A stretch of DNA of 18,160 bases from the NCBI GenBank assembly GCA_041747855.1, contig JBGTEJ010000070.1, positions 1 to 18,160 on the forward strand. Direction: 5' to 3'. The stretch comes from ZC4RG35 sp041747855. Lineage in GTDB: Bacteria > Actinomycetota > Acidimicrobiia > Spongiisociales > ZC4RG35. Numbering within the stretch: position 1 is the first letter of the stretch; each line of letters begins with the position of its first letter. Position numbers and translations under genes: made by a program. Below are positions 1 through 7,978 of the stretch, piece after piece. A model generated the notes under the pieces. The model had not been told where the DNA came from and ran no database searches. It saw only the letters and a list, made by a program, of their open reading frames with translations.

Positions 1-1532
1 GCCGAGGCGTCCCCGGGCAGGTTTGCCACGTAGGTCCACTCGTTGAGGGAGCCGTTTTCCATGCCGGCCCGCCAAATGACACTGTTAGCAGGTCGAGTTG
101 TTGTGGTGGCGGCCGGAATGGTGGTAGTCGTAGTTGTCAGCTGGGAGCAGGGGACAACGGTATATGTTCGAACGGCTAGGCGATGCAGAAGGAGTTCGCG
201 GACCAGGCAGCCGTTCTTATCGAACCAGCCCTCCGCCGCAATCGCTGGCACTGGATCCTGTGGGCGACGGCGCGTGATGAGCCAAACCTGAGCGGATTGT
301 GGTAATTGGCCGATCGCCTGGGTGGGGTCGCTGCCGCTGAGCGCAGCGGGTATCCCTTTGTAGTAGGTGTACTGAACTTCAGGGGTGTCCATCCAGGCGA
401 TGTCCGCCGCCACTGAATTTTCGTTGATGTAGGCGACGGCCCCTCGCCAGTCATCTTTGGGCAAGGCCAGAGTCGCCACGAAACAGACGGCGCTTATAGC
501 TAGGAGGGAGGGGACGACAACGCGCTGCCTGGGGACTCTCAGGAGTACACCGACGACGACTGTGACTACAAGTGGTGAGATCGCCATGAGCGCCCGCTTG
601 ATCGAATAACCACGGTCGATTGTCGGAGCGACGAGCCACAGGAGATAGGCAACTAGGACCGCGGCCGATACGATCCGTCTTCTTGCTCCAGGCTTCTGGG
701 CCCAATGAAAGCCTGCCGCAGCGACCAGGCCGATCAGGAAGAACAAGACCATCAAGCCGATGGGATGGCCCGTGAGCGGGTTGCTCCCCAGGAGCCTGCC
801 GTACCAAACGCCGGGACCTGAAAAAGAGAGGAGGCTCTCGAATCCTGACCAGAACTGCTCCCCCTGTAGTGGCAGGAAAACCACCGCCCCTACCACAGTG
901 ATCATCCAGAACCCAGCTATCTGCCGAATAGGCCTCTCCCCCGAAGGAAACGTGTAGAAGCCCAGGAGCAGCAGCCACCCGATCACGACTGTGAACTCGG
1001 TGAGCAGGCCGCCGATCATAGCTAGAAGGCTTATGGCCAGTCCCGCCCTGTCCCCCCTTACAAAACCATACAGTGCCATGCTGACGAAGAGTGCTGCAAA
1101 GGCGGCTTGGCGGGCTTCCTGGGCATACCAGAGGTCGAGTGGCGAAACCAGGACGAGCATCGAGGCGATAAGCGCGCCGCGGGAACCCCAAAGTCTCCGC
1201 AGGGCGAGTACCAGGAGGGCCGCAGCACCGGCACTTGCTATCAGAGACGGTAAACGAAGCATCGCCTCCGACTCTCCAATGCGTACAACTAAGTGGACGA
1301 CCGCGTAATAACCGGGCGGGTGGTGGTCCTCCAATGGGTGGTTTGTCAGAATCGTCAGGAGATCCGACTTGGCGATCAGCCACGTCAAGGCCTCATCCCC
1401 CCAGAGGCTCTTTTCTCCCAATCTGATCGACCGAATCAGCAACGTAGCGCCAAGAAGCGCGACAATTGGCGTCGCCTTCCTCAATGTCGGAAGCCTATCG
1501 GTTTCGGGGGATCTCAATAGACCCCAATTCAA
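1..1532 (-). CDS. GT-C membrane glycosyltransferase (ArnT/PMT-like), partial, with extra C-terminal domain
   Basis: Partial gene: the reading frame is open to the left edge, giving 510 visible codons. The product is a multi-pass membrane protein that resembles GT39/GT83 lipid-linked-sugar transferases, which move a sugar from a polyprenyl phosphate carrier to an acceptor outside the membrane. The first loop carries the family's acidic motif (LWGDEALT, residues 43-50) and an HHPPGYY motif (70-76) leading into a long hydrophobic series to about residue 357. After it come KDDWRGAVAYI (359-369) and a soluble part. At 466-480 there is a Thr/Pro linker, followed by AGMENGSLNEW (489-499), which looks like the beginning of a LamG/lyase-type beta-sandwich. 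I chose TTG at 1532 because GAGG lies 7 bases upstream and the start overlaps the previous stop as TTGA; TTG at 1517 is an alternative. The donor and acceptor are unknown. Confidence 0.85.
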   Translation of the reverse strand, partial: MNWGLLRSPETDRLPTLRKATPIVALLGATLLIRSIRLGEKSLWGDEALTWLIAKSDLLTILTNHPLEDHHPPGYYAVVHLVVRIGESEAMLRLPSLIASAGAAALLVLALRRLWGSRGALIASMLVLVSPLDLWYAQEARQAAFAALFVSMALYGFVRGDRAGLAISLLAMIGGLLTEFTVVIGWLLLLGFYTFPSGERPIRQIAGFWMITVVGAVVFLPLQGEQFWSGFESLLSFSGPGVWYGRLLGSNPLTGHPIGLMVLFFLIGLVAAAGFHWAQKPGARRRIVSAAVLVAYLLWLVAPTIDRGYSIKRALMAISPLVVTVVVGVLLRVPRQRVVVPSLLAISAVCFVATLALPKDDWRGAVAYINENSVAADIAWMDTPEVQYTYYKGIPAALSGSDPTQAIGQLPQSAQVWLITRRRPQDPVPAIAAEGWFDKNGCLVRELLLHRLAVRTYTVVPCSQLTTTTTTIPAATTTTRPANSVIWRAGMENGSLNEWTYVANLPGDAS

Positions 1533-2731
1533 GATCTTGCCTCAAGTGCCGTAGCGTAAGCCTTGAGTAGGTTGGGAACCGAGTGGTCCCAGGCGAGTTC
1601 ATCCTGCAAACGCTCCCTCCCGAAACGCCCCATTTCGGCTCGACGCTCCTTGTCATCGAGGAGTGCCGAGATACTTTCCGCGATGCCCTGCTCACTGCCA
1701 TCCGCAACAACAACCGCTGCCTCGCCGGCCGACTCGATAGTCTCGCTCAGGTCGTAGGCGACGATGGGTAGGCTGAAGAACATGTACTCCACGATCTTGT
1801 TCATCGTCGACTTGTCGGACCATGAGTTTTTGGGGACTGTGTCTACGGCCACTGTTGCTGACGACAGAATGCGGCACAGTTCGTCGTCGGTGACTACACC
1901 TGTGAATGTGAATAGGTCAGCCACACCTTCCACTTGTGCGTACCGTTTGACCCCTTCCCAGGCAGAACCTCCGCCGATCACTACCGTGTGAAAGTCGTCT
2001 CTAACCTCCTTCAGCCGACGCACCACCCTCACCAGTCCGTCCACTCCGTCCTGCGCCGATATGTCTCCCAGGTAGGCAATGACATGCCTCTTCGAGTTTG
2101 CCCATGAATTGTCGTGTGGGTATCTGGTGAAACGCTTCAGATCTGGGCCCGATCGAACCACGAAGACGTCCGTTGGATCCTTGCCGCCACGCTCGATAGC
2201 GATCGTCTTGTGACTCTCATTGGTGGCCAGTGCAACGTCAGCGACCCGAAACGACTGTCGTTCCATCAGTATCAGGAACCTGTGTAACCACCTTCCAGCT
2301 CCGCCGAACTTGGCTGCGTACATTTCGGGGGAGAGGTCGTGGTGATCGAATATGAACTTCTTTCCGGCCAGCTTCCACAGGGCCGCCAGTACCCAGTAGG
2401 TGTCGGGCGGATTGCAGGCGTGTATCACATCGAATCCTCTGCCGGTCAAAGCAACCCGCACCGTGAGAAATGTCGTGGCGAGCCAGGCCCAGGCGAACTC
2501 GGCGACGAAGCCCAGCTTCGATACTGGATCGAAAGGCATCGGGTAGCGGAAGACGTCAATGTCTTCGATTAGCTCGTATGAAACGATGAAGCCCTTGAGT
2601 TTTGGCGAGACGACCGTCACCATGTACCCATTGGACTGAAGAGTGGTCGCCTCCAACCAAACTCGTCGATCGAAGGGGACCGGGAGGTTCTGGACGATGA
2701 TCAGGACGCGCCTACCAGCCGATGCCGACAT
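1529..2731 (-). CDS. GT4 family glycosyltransferase (GT-B fold)
   Basis: A 400-residue cytoplasmic or membrane-associated glycosyltransferase that transfers a sugar from a nucleotide-sugar donor to a growing glycan or lipid-linked acceptor. The N-terminal domain begins VLIIVQNLPVPFDRRVWLEA, typical of WbuB-like GT4 enzymes. The C-terminal donor domain shows YLGDISAQDGVDGLV (about 240-255), VVIGGG and NKIVEYMFFSLPIVAYDLSE, where the NKIVEYM segment occupies the place of the GT4 nucleotide-sugar-binding E-x7-E region. An ATG start follows an AGGGCAGGT ribosome site. The gene overlaps the upstream dehydrogenase by 20 bases and the downstream GT-C gene by 4, so one operon is near certain. The specific sugar cannot be read from the sequence. 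Confidence 0.92.
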   Translation of the reverse strand: MSASAGRRVLIIVQNLPVPFDRRVWLEATTLQSNGYMVTVVSPKLKGFIVSYELIEDIDVFRYPMPFDPVSKLGFVAEFAWAWLATTFLTVRVALTGRGFDVIHACNPPDTYWVLAALWKLAGKKFIFDHHDLSPEMYAAKFGGAGRWLHRFLILMERQSFRVADVALATNESHKTIAIERGGKDPTDVFVVRSGPDLKRFTRYPHDNSWANSKRHVIAYLGDISAQDGVDGLVRVVRRLKEVRDDFHTVVIGGGSAWEGVKRYAQVEGVADLFTFTGVVTDDELCRILSSATVAVDTVPKNSWSDKSTMNKIVEYMFFSLPIVAYDLSETIESAGEAAVVVADGSEQGIAESISALLDDKERRAEMGRFGRERLQDELAWDHSVPNLLKAYATALEARS

Positions 2732-4028
2732 ACCTGCCCTGCTTAGGCCTGTCCTTGAGGCCGACTAGGTCAATCAGGGTCTGATGCTCGGCTAGGTCGG
2801 CTAGTGCATCGACGAGACCCGGTTCCAGTTTGGTCAACACGAGCGTGTCGGACCGAGATATCACCTCACCGGCCGAGCCGACGAGGATATCTTCGATCTC
2901 GGGGAGGGCACCTAGAAGGAATTCGCGGTTCGCGCCAAGCATGGAGCCGAGATCGATATTGGGGTCGAAGGCGATTACCTGATGGCCGGCGGTGAGGAGC
3001 ATCCGGATCAGAATGAGAACCGGGCTGTTACGAACGTCATCGGTCTGGGGTTTGAAACTAACTCCCAGCACGCCTACTCGTAGGCCGTCAGCCCGGGCGA
3101 CAAGGTCGGCTGCAGCCGCCACTTGGATTTGATTACTCGAGTCGATCGAGTACAGAAGTGGGAGCTTGATATCCCTCTGGCGGGCCAGATGCGTGAGAGC
3201 CGAGAGGTCCTTCGGTAGACATGAGCCCCCGTAGGCGAATCCCGGCTTTAGGTACTGTTGGGAGATGTTGAGCTTCAGGTCTTTGACCATCACTGACATG
3301 ACGTCCCTCGAGTCGATCTCCAGCGATTTGGCGATCCTCGCCATCTCGTTCGCGAATACGACTTTTAGGGCATGCCAGGAATTGTCGACATACTTAGCCA
3401 TTTCCGCCACTTCGAAGGTCGTGTCGATGATGGGAGCTCCAAGATTGAGATCCTCGTAGAGACTCTGAACAAGTTGGTTGGGCTTTCCGTCCTCCGTCCC
3501 AATAACGATTTTGGGCGGGTCGAAGAAGTCGGCGACACCAGATCCCTCTCGTAGGAACTCAGGGTGGTATGACACATCGAAGTCGAGGCCGTTCTTCCTA
3601 CCTGATGCAGCCTCAATGCAGGGGATCAGGTGCTCCCTTGTGGTCCCCGGCAGCACCGTTGACCTGAGGACGATGGCTATTGGGGCTTCACGAGCGACAA
3701 GCGCTCGCCCGATCTGCTCGCCGACTTCCATCACGTGGCTGATGTCGAGCGCGCCTTGCTGATCACTTGGGGTGCCTACGCAAATCAGAACGAGTTCTGC
3801 CGCGGCTACCGCAGCGGCAGCGTCTTGTGTTGCGCTCAGTGTTCGGTTTCCGACGGTATCGACGACCAATTGGCCCAAATCCGGCTCCTGGACCGGAGTC
3901 GATCCTCGGTTGATGGCCGCCACCTTTTCGGCGTGCACGTCGACACCGACCACTTGATGTCCCCTCTTGGCGAGGCAGGCCGCGGTCACCGAGCCGACAT
4001 AGCCGAGGCCAAACACGGCCAACCTCAC
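2712..4028 (-). CDS. Nucleotide-sugar 6-dehydrogenase, GDP-mannose (AlgD)-like
   Basis: A 438-residue NAD-dependent enzyme that oxidises the C6 hydroxyl of a nucleotide sugar in two steps to the uronic acid. Visible are the N-terminal Rossmann motif (FGLGYVGSVTAACLA, 6-20), VGTPSD, the central helix with KYVDNSWHALKVVFANE (212-228) and the catalytic cysteine C270 in GGSCLPKD. The C-terminal UDP-binding-type domain ends with LIDLVG and IGW. The wording of the central and final motifs (NSWHALKV, GGSCLPKD, DLVG...GW) is closer to Pseudomonas AlgD, with its nucleophile at Cys268, than to typical UDP-glucose dehydrogenases; this is from memory of the family. GTG start with GAGGT 8 bases upstream. 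It is the first gene of the minus-strand cassette and probably supplies an acidic sugar (GDP-mannuronate or UDP-glucuronate) to the two transferases. Confidence 0.9.
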   Translation of the reverse strand: MRLAVFGLGYVGSVTAACLAKRGHQVVGVDVHAEKVAAINRGSTPVQEPDLGQLVVDTVGNRTLSATQDAAAAVAAAELVLICVGTPSDQQGALDISHVMEVGEQIGRALVAREAPIAIVLRSTVLPGTTREHLIPCIEAASGRKNGLDFDVSYHPEFLREGSGVADFFDPPKIVIGTEDGKPNQLVQSLYEDLNLGAPIIDTTFEVAEMAKYVDNSWHALKVVFANEMARIAKSLEIDSRDVMSVMVKDLKLNISQQYLKPGFAYGGSCLPKDLSALTHLARQRDIKLPLLYSIDSSNQIQVAAAADLVARADGLRVGVLGVSFKPQTDDVRNSPVLILIRMLLTAGHQVIAFDPNIDLGSMLGANREFLLGALPEIEDILVGSAGEVISRSDTLVLTKLEPGLVDALADLAEHQTLIDLVGLKDRPKQGRYVGIGW

Positions 4029-4219
4029 GGTGTTCTACCTCGGTTGGGCGCGGGCAGAATTGCCGCGCACACGTGTCTCATTCAGTCCCCCCAGTCACTC
4101 TCAGTGAACCCTGGAATGATATAGCAGGTCTCTCCCATTGGCTAGCGGGTAACGCAAAACTCAAGTTCGCGCGCATGGTTTGTCACGCAGCCGTCTAGAG
4201 GCGGCATACCATCAGCCTG
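4029..4219. promoter_or_regulatory. Divergent intergenic region between sugar cassette and acpS operon
   Basis: These 191 bases hold no gene and must contain the promoters for both directions. On the minus strand TATCAT (4121-4116) is a possible -10 for the polysaccharide genes, without a good -35. There is a perfect palindrome ACACGTGT at 4069-4076 and a short inverted repeat TCACT-ctc-AGTGA at 4095-4107, both downstream of that -10 in the would-be leader, where a repressor could bind. No strong terminator is seen. Confidence 0.4.
4207..4212 (+). promoter_or_regulatory. Candidate -10 box for a leaderless acpS mRNA
   Basis: TACCAT matches the actinobacterial TANNNT -10 pattern. It is followed by only 7 bases and then the GTG start of acpS, so transcription would begin at or next to the start codon. 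No Shine-Dalgarno sequence precedes the GTG, which fits a leaderless transcript. The -35 region is not recognisable. Confidence 0.4.
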
Positions 4220-4597
4220 GTGAGGATCCTTGGGCTCGGTGTTGATTTGGCAGACATCGAGCGCGTGGGGCGGGTTCTAGCCCGATATCCCCGGTTCGCC
4301 GAAAGGTGTTTTACCGAGCACGAGAGAGAGTACGCCTTCCGATTCTCCCGTCCGGAACGACGCTTTGCTGCCCGGTTCGCCGGCAAGGAGGCGGTTATGA
4401 AAGCCATGGGCACAGGATGGCGCCGGGTCCGCTGGACGGACGTGGAGATCACCGGAGGAGGAAAGCCGACGGTAAGACTCACAGGCACAGCCGCACACCG
4501 TGCCGAGATGCTCGGAATCACCGAAATCATGGTCACCATCACCCACACTGACACTGCCGCCCTGGTCATGGCGGTGGCAGTCGGGGAACACACGTAA
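4220..4597 (+). CDS. acpS: Holo-[acyl-carrier-protein] synthase
   Basis: A 125-residue cytoplasmic enzyme that moves the 4'-phosphopantetheine arm of coenzyme A onto a serine of acyl carrier protein, activating it for fatty acid synthesis. The length is that of the small trimeric AcpS family. The diagnostic motifs are present: GLGVDLADIERV at the N-terminus with the metal-binding Asp, FTEHEREYAF, and RFAGKEAVMKAMGTG with the second acidic ligand. GTG start; no ribosome site is evident. It opens the plus-strand housekeeping block and ends 10 bases before the NAD(P)HX repair gene, as in many actinobacteria where acpS and nnr sit side by side. Confidence 0.95.
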   Translation: MRILGLGVDLADIERVGRVLARYPRFAERCFTEHEREYAFRFSRPERRFAARFAGKEAVMKAMGTGWRRVRWTDVEITGGGKPTVRLTGTAAHRAEMLGITEIMVTITHTDTAALVMAVAVGEHT

Positions 4598-4607
4598 CCT
4601 TCGCAAC

Positions 4608-5975
4608 GTGAAACCGGTGCTCACCAACTCCGAGTACAAGCGGGTCGAAGGGGCCTATGAGGGTGATATGGCGGACGCCATGGAAAGGGCCGGACATGCC
4701 GTCGCCCTGGCCGCGGCCCGACGTGGAGCCCGGTACGGGTCCCGGGTTGTGGTGCTCGCCGGGCCAGGTAATAACGGTGGTGACGGGTATGTGGCTGCGA
4801 CGCATCTGGCAAGACGTGGTACTTCCATTGAAATACATCGTCTGGGCCCACCCTCGACAGAGCTGGGGAAGGCGGCGGCAGCACGGGCTCGCGCCGAGGG
4901 TGTGCGGGTAGTCGACCTCGGCCCGGTTGTCGATTGCGACTTGGTGGTGGATGCCCTTTTCGGTGGCGGCGTGCGAGCCGGATTACCCGACGAGGTGGAG
5001 GCGTGGATGGGAACTACCGTCCCTGTCATTGCAGTCGATTACCCGACAGGGCTCGACCCTGACACTGGGAAGGTAGCCGAAAAGGCTTTTCGTGCTGTCG
5101 AGACGGTCACCTTCGGTGCCGTCAAGACCGGGCATGTCACCGGTGTCGGCCCGGACTACTGCGGAAAGATCACGGTGGCCGATATAGGAATCCACGGCGG
5201 GGAACCTTCCCTCTGGATTGCAGAAGAGGACGACGCCCCACGTCCGGCCCGGGCTCGTTCTGCCCACAAGTGGTCCGCCGGTGGGGTGCTCGTGGTTGGA
5301 GGCTCCGATGGAATGGTCGGGGCGGCGGTCATGGCCGCTCAGGCCGCGTTGAACTTCGGTGCCAGTGCGGTCTACCTCAGCTCGCCACAATCCGACGAGG
5401 CACATCTCATGGTGCCCCAGATTCCCACCCTGTCACTCGACGAGGTCGAGTCCAGACTCGAAAGATTCGATGTCCTGGTCGTCGGTCCCGGGTTGGGGAC
5501 CGAGGACATCGATCAAGTCCTTCCAATCGTGGCCAAAGCGCAGAAAGTCCTGCTCGACGCGGGTGGCCTGGTGCCGAGCATGATCGATGCCGCCAGAGAG
5601 GGTGACGCCCGTGTGATCCTGACCCCACACGGTGGAGAGTTCCAGCGAATCGCCGGAGTGAGTTCCGGGCAGTATGCGGTGCGATCCTTCGCCGTCAGGA
5701 GCGGTGCAGTGGTGGTCTTGAAGGGCAATCCCACCAGGATCAGCGACGGTGGTCTCCCGATACTCGTCGACACCGGTGGCCCCGAGCTGGCGACCATCGG
5801 GACCGGTGATGTTCTCTCCGGGATGATCGGCGCCCTCTGGGCGAGGGGTCTCGAGCCCCTTGAGGCTGCAGTGTCGGGGGTCTATTGGCATGGGGTAACA
5901 GCATCGTCTCTGGCGCAAGAGCGAGCAGTCACCGCCGACCGCCTCGCCATCGAATGTGGGGCCTTCGCCTGGTGA
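4608..5975 (+). CDS. nnr: Bifunctional NAD(P)H-hydrate epimerase / ADP-dependent NAD(P)H-hydrate dehydratase
   Basis: A metabolite-repair enzyme of 455 residues. The N-terminal YjeF_N domain (about 1-210) interconverts R- and S-NAD(P)HX and shows VVVLAGPGNNGGDGY (47-61), VDALFGGG and DYPTGLDPDTG (144-154). The C-terminal ribokinase-like domain (about 215-455) uses ADP to dehydrate S-NAD(P)HX and shows VVGPGLG (291-297), ILTPHGGEF (337-345), VVLKGNPT and the nucleotide-site motif IGTGDVLSGMIGALWARG (397-414), with the catalytic Asp at 401. The frame stays open upstream inside acpS, but the homology begins at KPVLTNSEY, so the GTG at 4608 is the best start. The gene overlaps alr by 4 bases (GTGA). 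Confidence 0.94.
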   Translation: MKPVLTNSEYKRVEGAYEGDMADAMERAGHAVALAAARRGARYGSRVVVLAGPGNNGGDGYVAATHLARRGTSIEIHRLGPPSTELGKAAAARARAEGVRVVDLGPVVDCDLVVDALFGGGVRAGLPDEVEAWMGTTVPVIAVDYPTGLDPDTGKVAEKAFRAVETVTFGAVKTGHVTGVGPDYCGKITVADIGIHGGEPSLWIAEEDDAPRPARARSAHKWSAGGVLVVGGSDGMVGAAVMAAQAALNFGASAVYLSSPQSDEAHLMVPQIPTLSLDEVESRLERFDVLVVGPGLGTEDIDQVLPIVAKAQKVLLDAGGLVPSMIDAAREGDARVILTPHGGEFQRIAGVSSGQYAVRSFAVRSGAVVVLKGNPTRISDGGLPILVDTGGPELATIGTGDVLSGMIGALWARGLEPLEAAVSGVYWHGVTASSLAQERAVTADRLAIECGAFAW

Positions 5976-7042
5976 GACCCACCTTTGTCGATATCGACCT
6001 CGGAGCTGTCTCACAGAATGTCGCCACCATCGCCGACCTCATCACGCCAGCGCAGTTTTGTGTGGTGGTGAAGGCAGACGGGTACGGCCACGGAGACGTC
6101 CCTGTCGCCGAAACCGCATTGCGGGCGGGTGCCAGTTGGGTGGCGGTGGCCCTGGTCGAAGAGGGAATCCGTCTCCGCGAAGCAGGCATCGGGGCGCCGA
6201 TTCTGGTGCTTTCCGAGGTATCCCCGGAGTCCGCGCTCGACATCGTGAAATGGGAGTTGACACCGTCGGTCTACACCGAGGCCTTCGTTGCCGCCCTGGC
6301 GGGGACGGGGGTGAAGACTGGCGTCCACCTCAAAATCGACACAGGTATGCACCGGGTCGGCGTCCCTCCACGAGAGTTGTCCTCGCTCCTGAGCTTCATC
6401 CGGTCACATCCTTCGCTCGATCTCGAAGCGGTCTGGACTCACTTCCCGGTCGCGGACGAAGATCCGGAGTACACCATCCGACAGGTGGGGTTGTTCGCCG
6501 ATCTGACTGCGGGGATGGATGTGGGAATGGTCCACCTGGCCAACACTGCTGGCGCCATCCTCCACCCCGAGGCCCGGGCCGACATGTGTCGCATCGGACT
6601 CGGAACCTACGGTCTACATCCCTCCGCTGCGACCAGACAGCACGTCGAGCTCCTCCCCGCCATGCGTATGGTCAGTCGAGTAACCCACCTCCAACAACTC
6701 GAAGCCGGGGAGCGTCCCAGCTATGGGAGGGTCCGACCCCTTCCCCGCGACGCCACTGTGGCGACGGTCCCGGTCGGGTATGCGGACGGGTTTCCACGTG
6801 GACGCACCGGAGATGTTCTAATCGGAGGGGTCCGTCTGCCCCTCGCGGGCAGGGTCACCATGGATCAGATCCTCGTCGACGTCGGCGACCAGGACGTCCG
6901 AATCGGGGATGAGGTCGTGTTCTTAGGGACCCAGGGGAACGAAGAGATCACCGCCGACGAATGGGCCGTCGATCTTCGTACGATCTCATGGGAGATCATT
7001 TGCACCGTCGGCCCGAGGGTCCCCAGGAGGTATCAGTCATGA
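5972..7042 (+). CDS. alr: Alanine racemase
   Basis: A PLP enzyme of 356 residues that converts L-alanine to D-alanine for peptidoglycan. The PLP-binding lysine is K34 in VVVKADGYGHG. Other family marks are GMHRVG, NTAGAIL, the likely catalytic tyrosine Y251 in PSYGRVRP, VPVGYADGFPRG (267-278) and GRVTMDQILVDVGD (293-306). The frame is open upstream, but protein similarity begins at the GTG at 5972 (VRPTFVDIDL), which overlaps the nnr stop as GTGA, so translational coupling is likely. The nnr-alr pairing is common in actinobacteria. The stop overlaps the next gene's ATG as ATGA. Confidence 0.95.
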   Translation: MRPTFVDIDLGAVSQNVATIADLITPAQFCVVVKADGYGHGDVPVAETALRAGASWVAVALVEEGIRLREAGIGAPILVLSEVSPESALDIVKWELTPSVYTEAFVAALAGTGVKTGVHLKIDTGMHRVGVPPRELSSLLSFIRSHPSLDLEAVWTHFPVADEDPEYTIRQVGLFADLTAGMDVGMVHLANTAGAILHPEARADMCRIGLGTYGLHPSAATRQHVELLPAMRMVSRVTHLQQLEAGERPSYGRVRPLPRDATVATVPVGYADGFPRGRTGDVLIGGVRLPLAGRVTMDQILVDVGDQDVRIGDEVVFLGTQGNEEITADEWAVDLRTISWEIICTVGPRVPRRYQS

Positions 7043-7926
7043 ACGACACGATCACGGCGATTCCCGGGATCGAGGTGGGGCATTGGACAGATCCCGATGC
7101 CATGACCGGTTGCACGGTGGTTGTTCTGCCCGAGCCCAACGTGATCACCGCCGAAGCCAGGGGGGCCGCGCCGGGAACCCGTGAGTATGCGCTGTTGCAG
7201 CCTGGCATGCGGGTCGAACAGGCTCAAGCAGTGGTGCTCACGGGTGGGAGCGCTTTCGGTCTGGCAGCCGCCGACGGGGTGGTGCGGGGGCTCGAGGCCG
7301 ATGGACGCGGGCATGTCACCCCTGTTGCCAGGGTGCCCATCGTGCCCGCGGCCGTGATCTTCGACCTGGGGGTCGGGGACCCATCGATCCGGCCGGGTCC
7401 GGACCAGGGCGAGATGGCATATCGTTCTGCCTCCAACGGACCAGTTCTCGGTGGTCTGGTCGGGGCCGGTGCCGGGGCGACGGTGGCGAAGTGGAGGGGG
7501 TTCGAGCACATGAGGATGGGCGGCCTCGGCTCTGCGCGGCAGCGTGCCGGTGATGCAACGGTCGGTGCCCTCGTCGTGGTCAACGCCCTCGGCGACATTT
7601 TCAGTCTCGAAGGCGAATCGCTCACCGGGGGCAGTTCTGTCCCCGGACCGCCCGGTTTCTTACAAGAGCCACCGCCCAACACCGCACTGGTCGTCATCGC
7701 CACCGACGCCAGACTGAGTCGGATCGAACTCGCTCGACTGGTTATCCGGGCCCACGACGCCCTTGCCGTATGTATCCGACCGGTTCACACCAGGTACGAC
7801 GGGGATGTTGTCTTTGCGGTTTCATGTGGTGAGGTCGAGATGGACCTCGAGACATTGGGTGAGGCTGTTTTCGGAGCCACAGGACGTGCCGTCGAGCATG
7901 CGGTAGCGACCTCCGTCGCGACTTAG
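7039..7926 (+). CDS. P1 family peptidase (DmpA/NylC-like Ntn hydrolase)
   Basis: A 295-residue member of the DmpA family, whose members are L-aminopeptidases/D-esterases, beta-peptidyl aminopeptidases or nylon-oligomer hydrolases. These proteins cut themselves once to expose an N-terminal Ser or Thr nucleophile. Seen here: the opening IPGIEVGHWTD, VVLTGGSAFGLAAADGV (65-81), GAGAGATVAKW (142-152), and PPNTALVVIATDA (212-224), where N214-T215 matches the NylC-type Asn-Thr cleavage site. ATG start with a perfect AGGAGG at 7025-7030, overlapping the alr stop as ATGA. No signal peptide, so it is probably cytoplasmic. The substrate is unknown; its place next to alr could suggest D-amino-acid or peptidoglycan-peptide metabolism, but that is inference. 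Confidence 0.9.
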   Translation: MNDTITAIPGIEVGHWTDPDAMTGCTVVVLPEPNVITAEARGAAPGTREYALLQPGMRVEQAQAVVLTGGSAFGLAAADGVVRGLEADGRGHVTPVARVPIVPAAVIFDLGVGDPSIRPGPDQGEMAYRSASNGPVLGGLVGAGAGATVAKWRGFEHMRMGGLGSARQRAGDATVGALVVVNALGDIFSLEGESLTGGSSVPGPPGFLQEPPPNTALVVIATDARLSRIELARLVIRAHDALAVCIRPVHTRYDGDVVFAVSCGEVEMDLETLGEAVFGATGRAVEHAVATSVAT

Positions 7927-7978
7927 GCCCGTGTTCGAAAGGAGTGGTAGGAACCGGCCTAGTACCTTTAGGGGAACA

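Noticed and set aside
451..1383. 310-codon open frame in another minus-strand frame across the GT-C gene
   Set aside because: The overlapping frame read as the GT-C protein has family motifs and membrane helices, whereas this one is Arg/Pro/Gly-rich with no domain.
5956..6912. 318-codon plus-strand frame inside alr
   Set aside because: Arg/Gly/Pro-rich out-of-frame translation of alr; no domain and no ribosome site.
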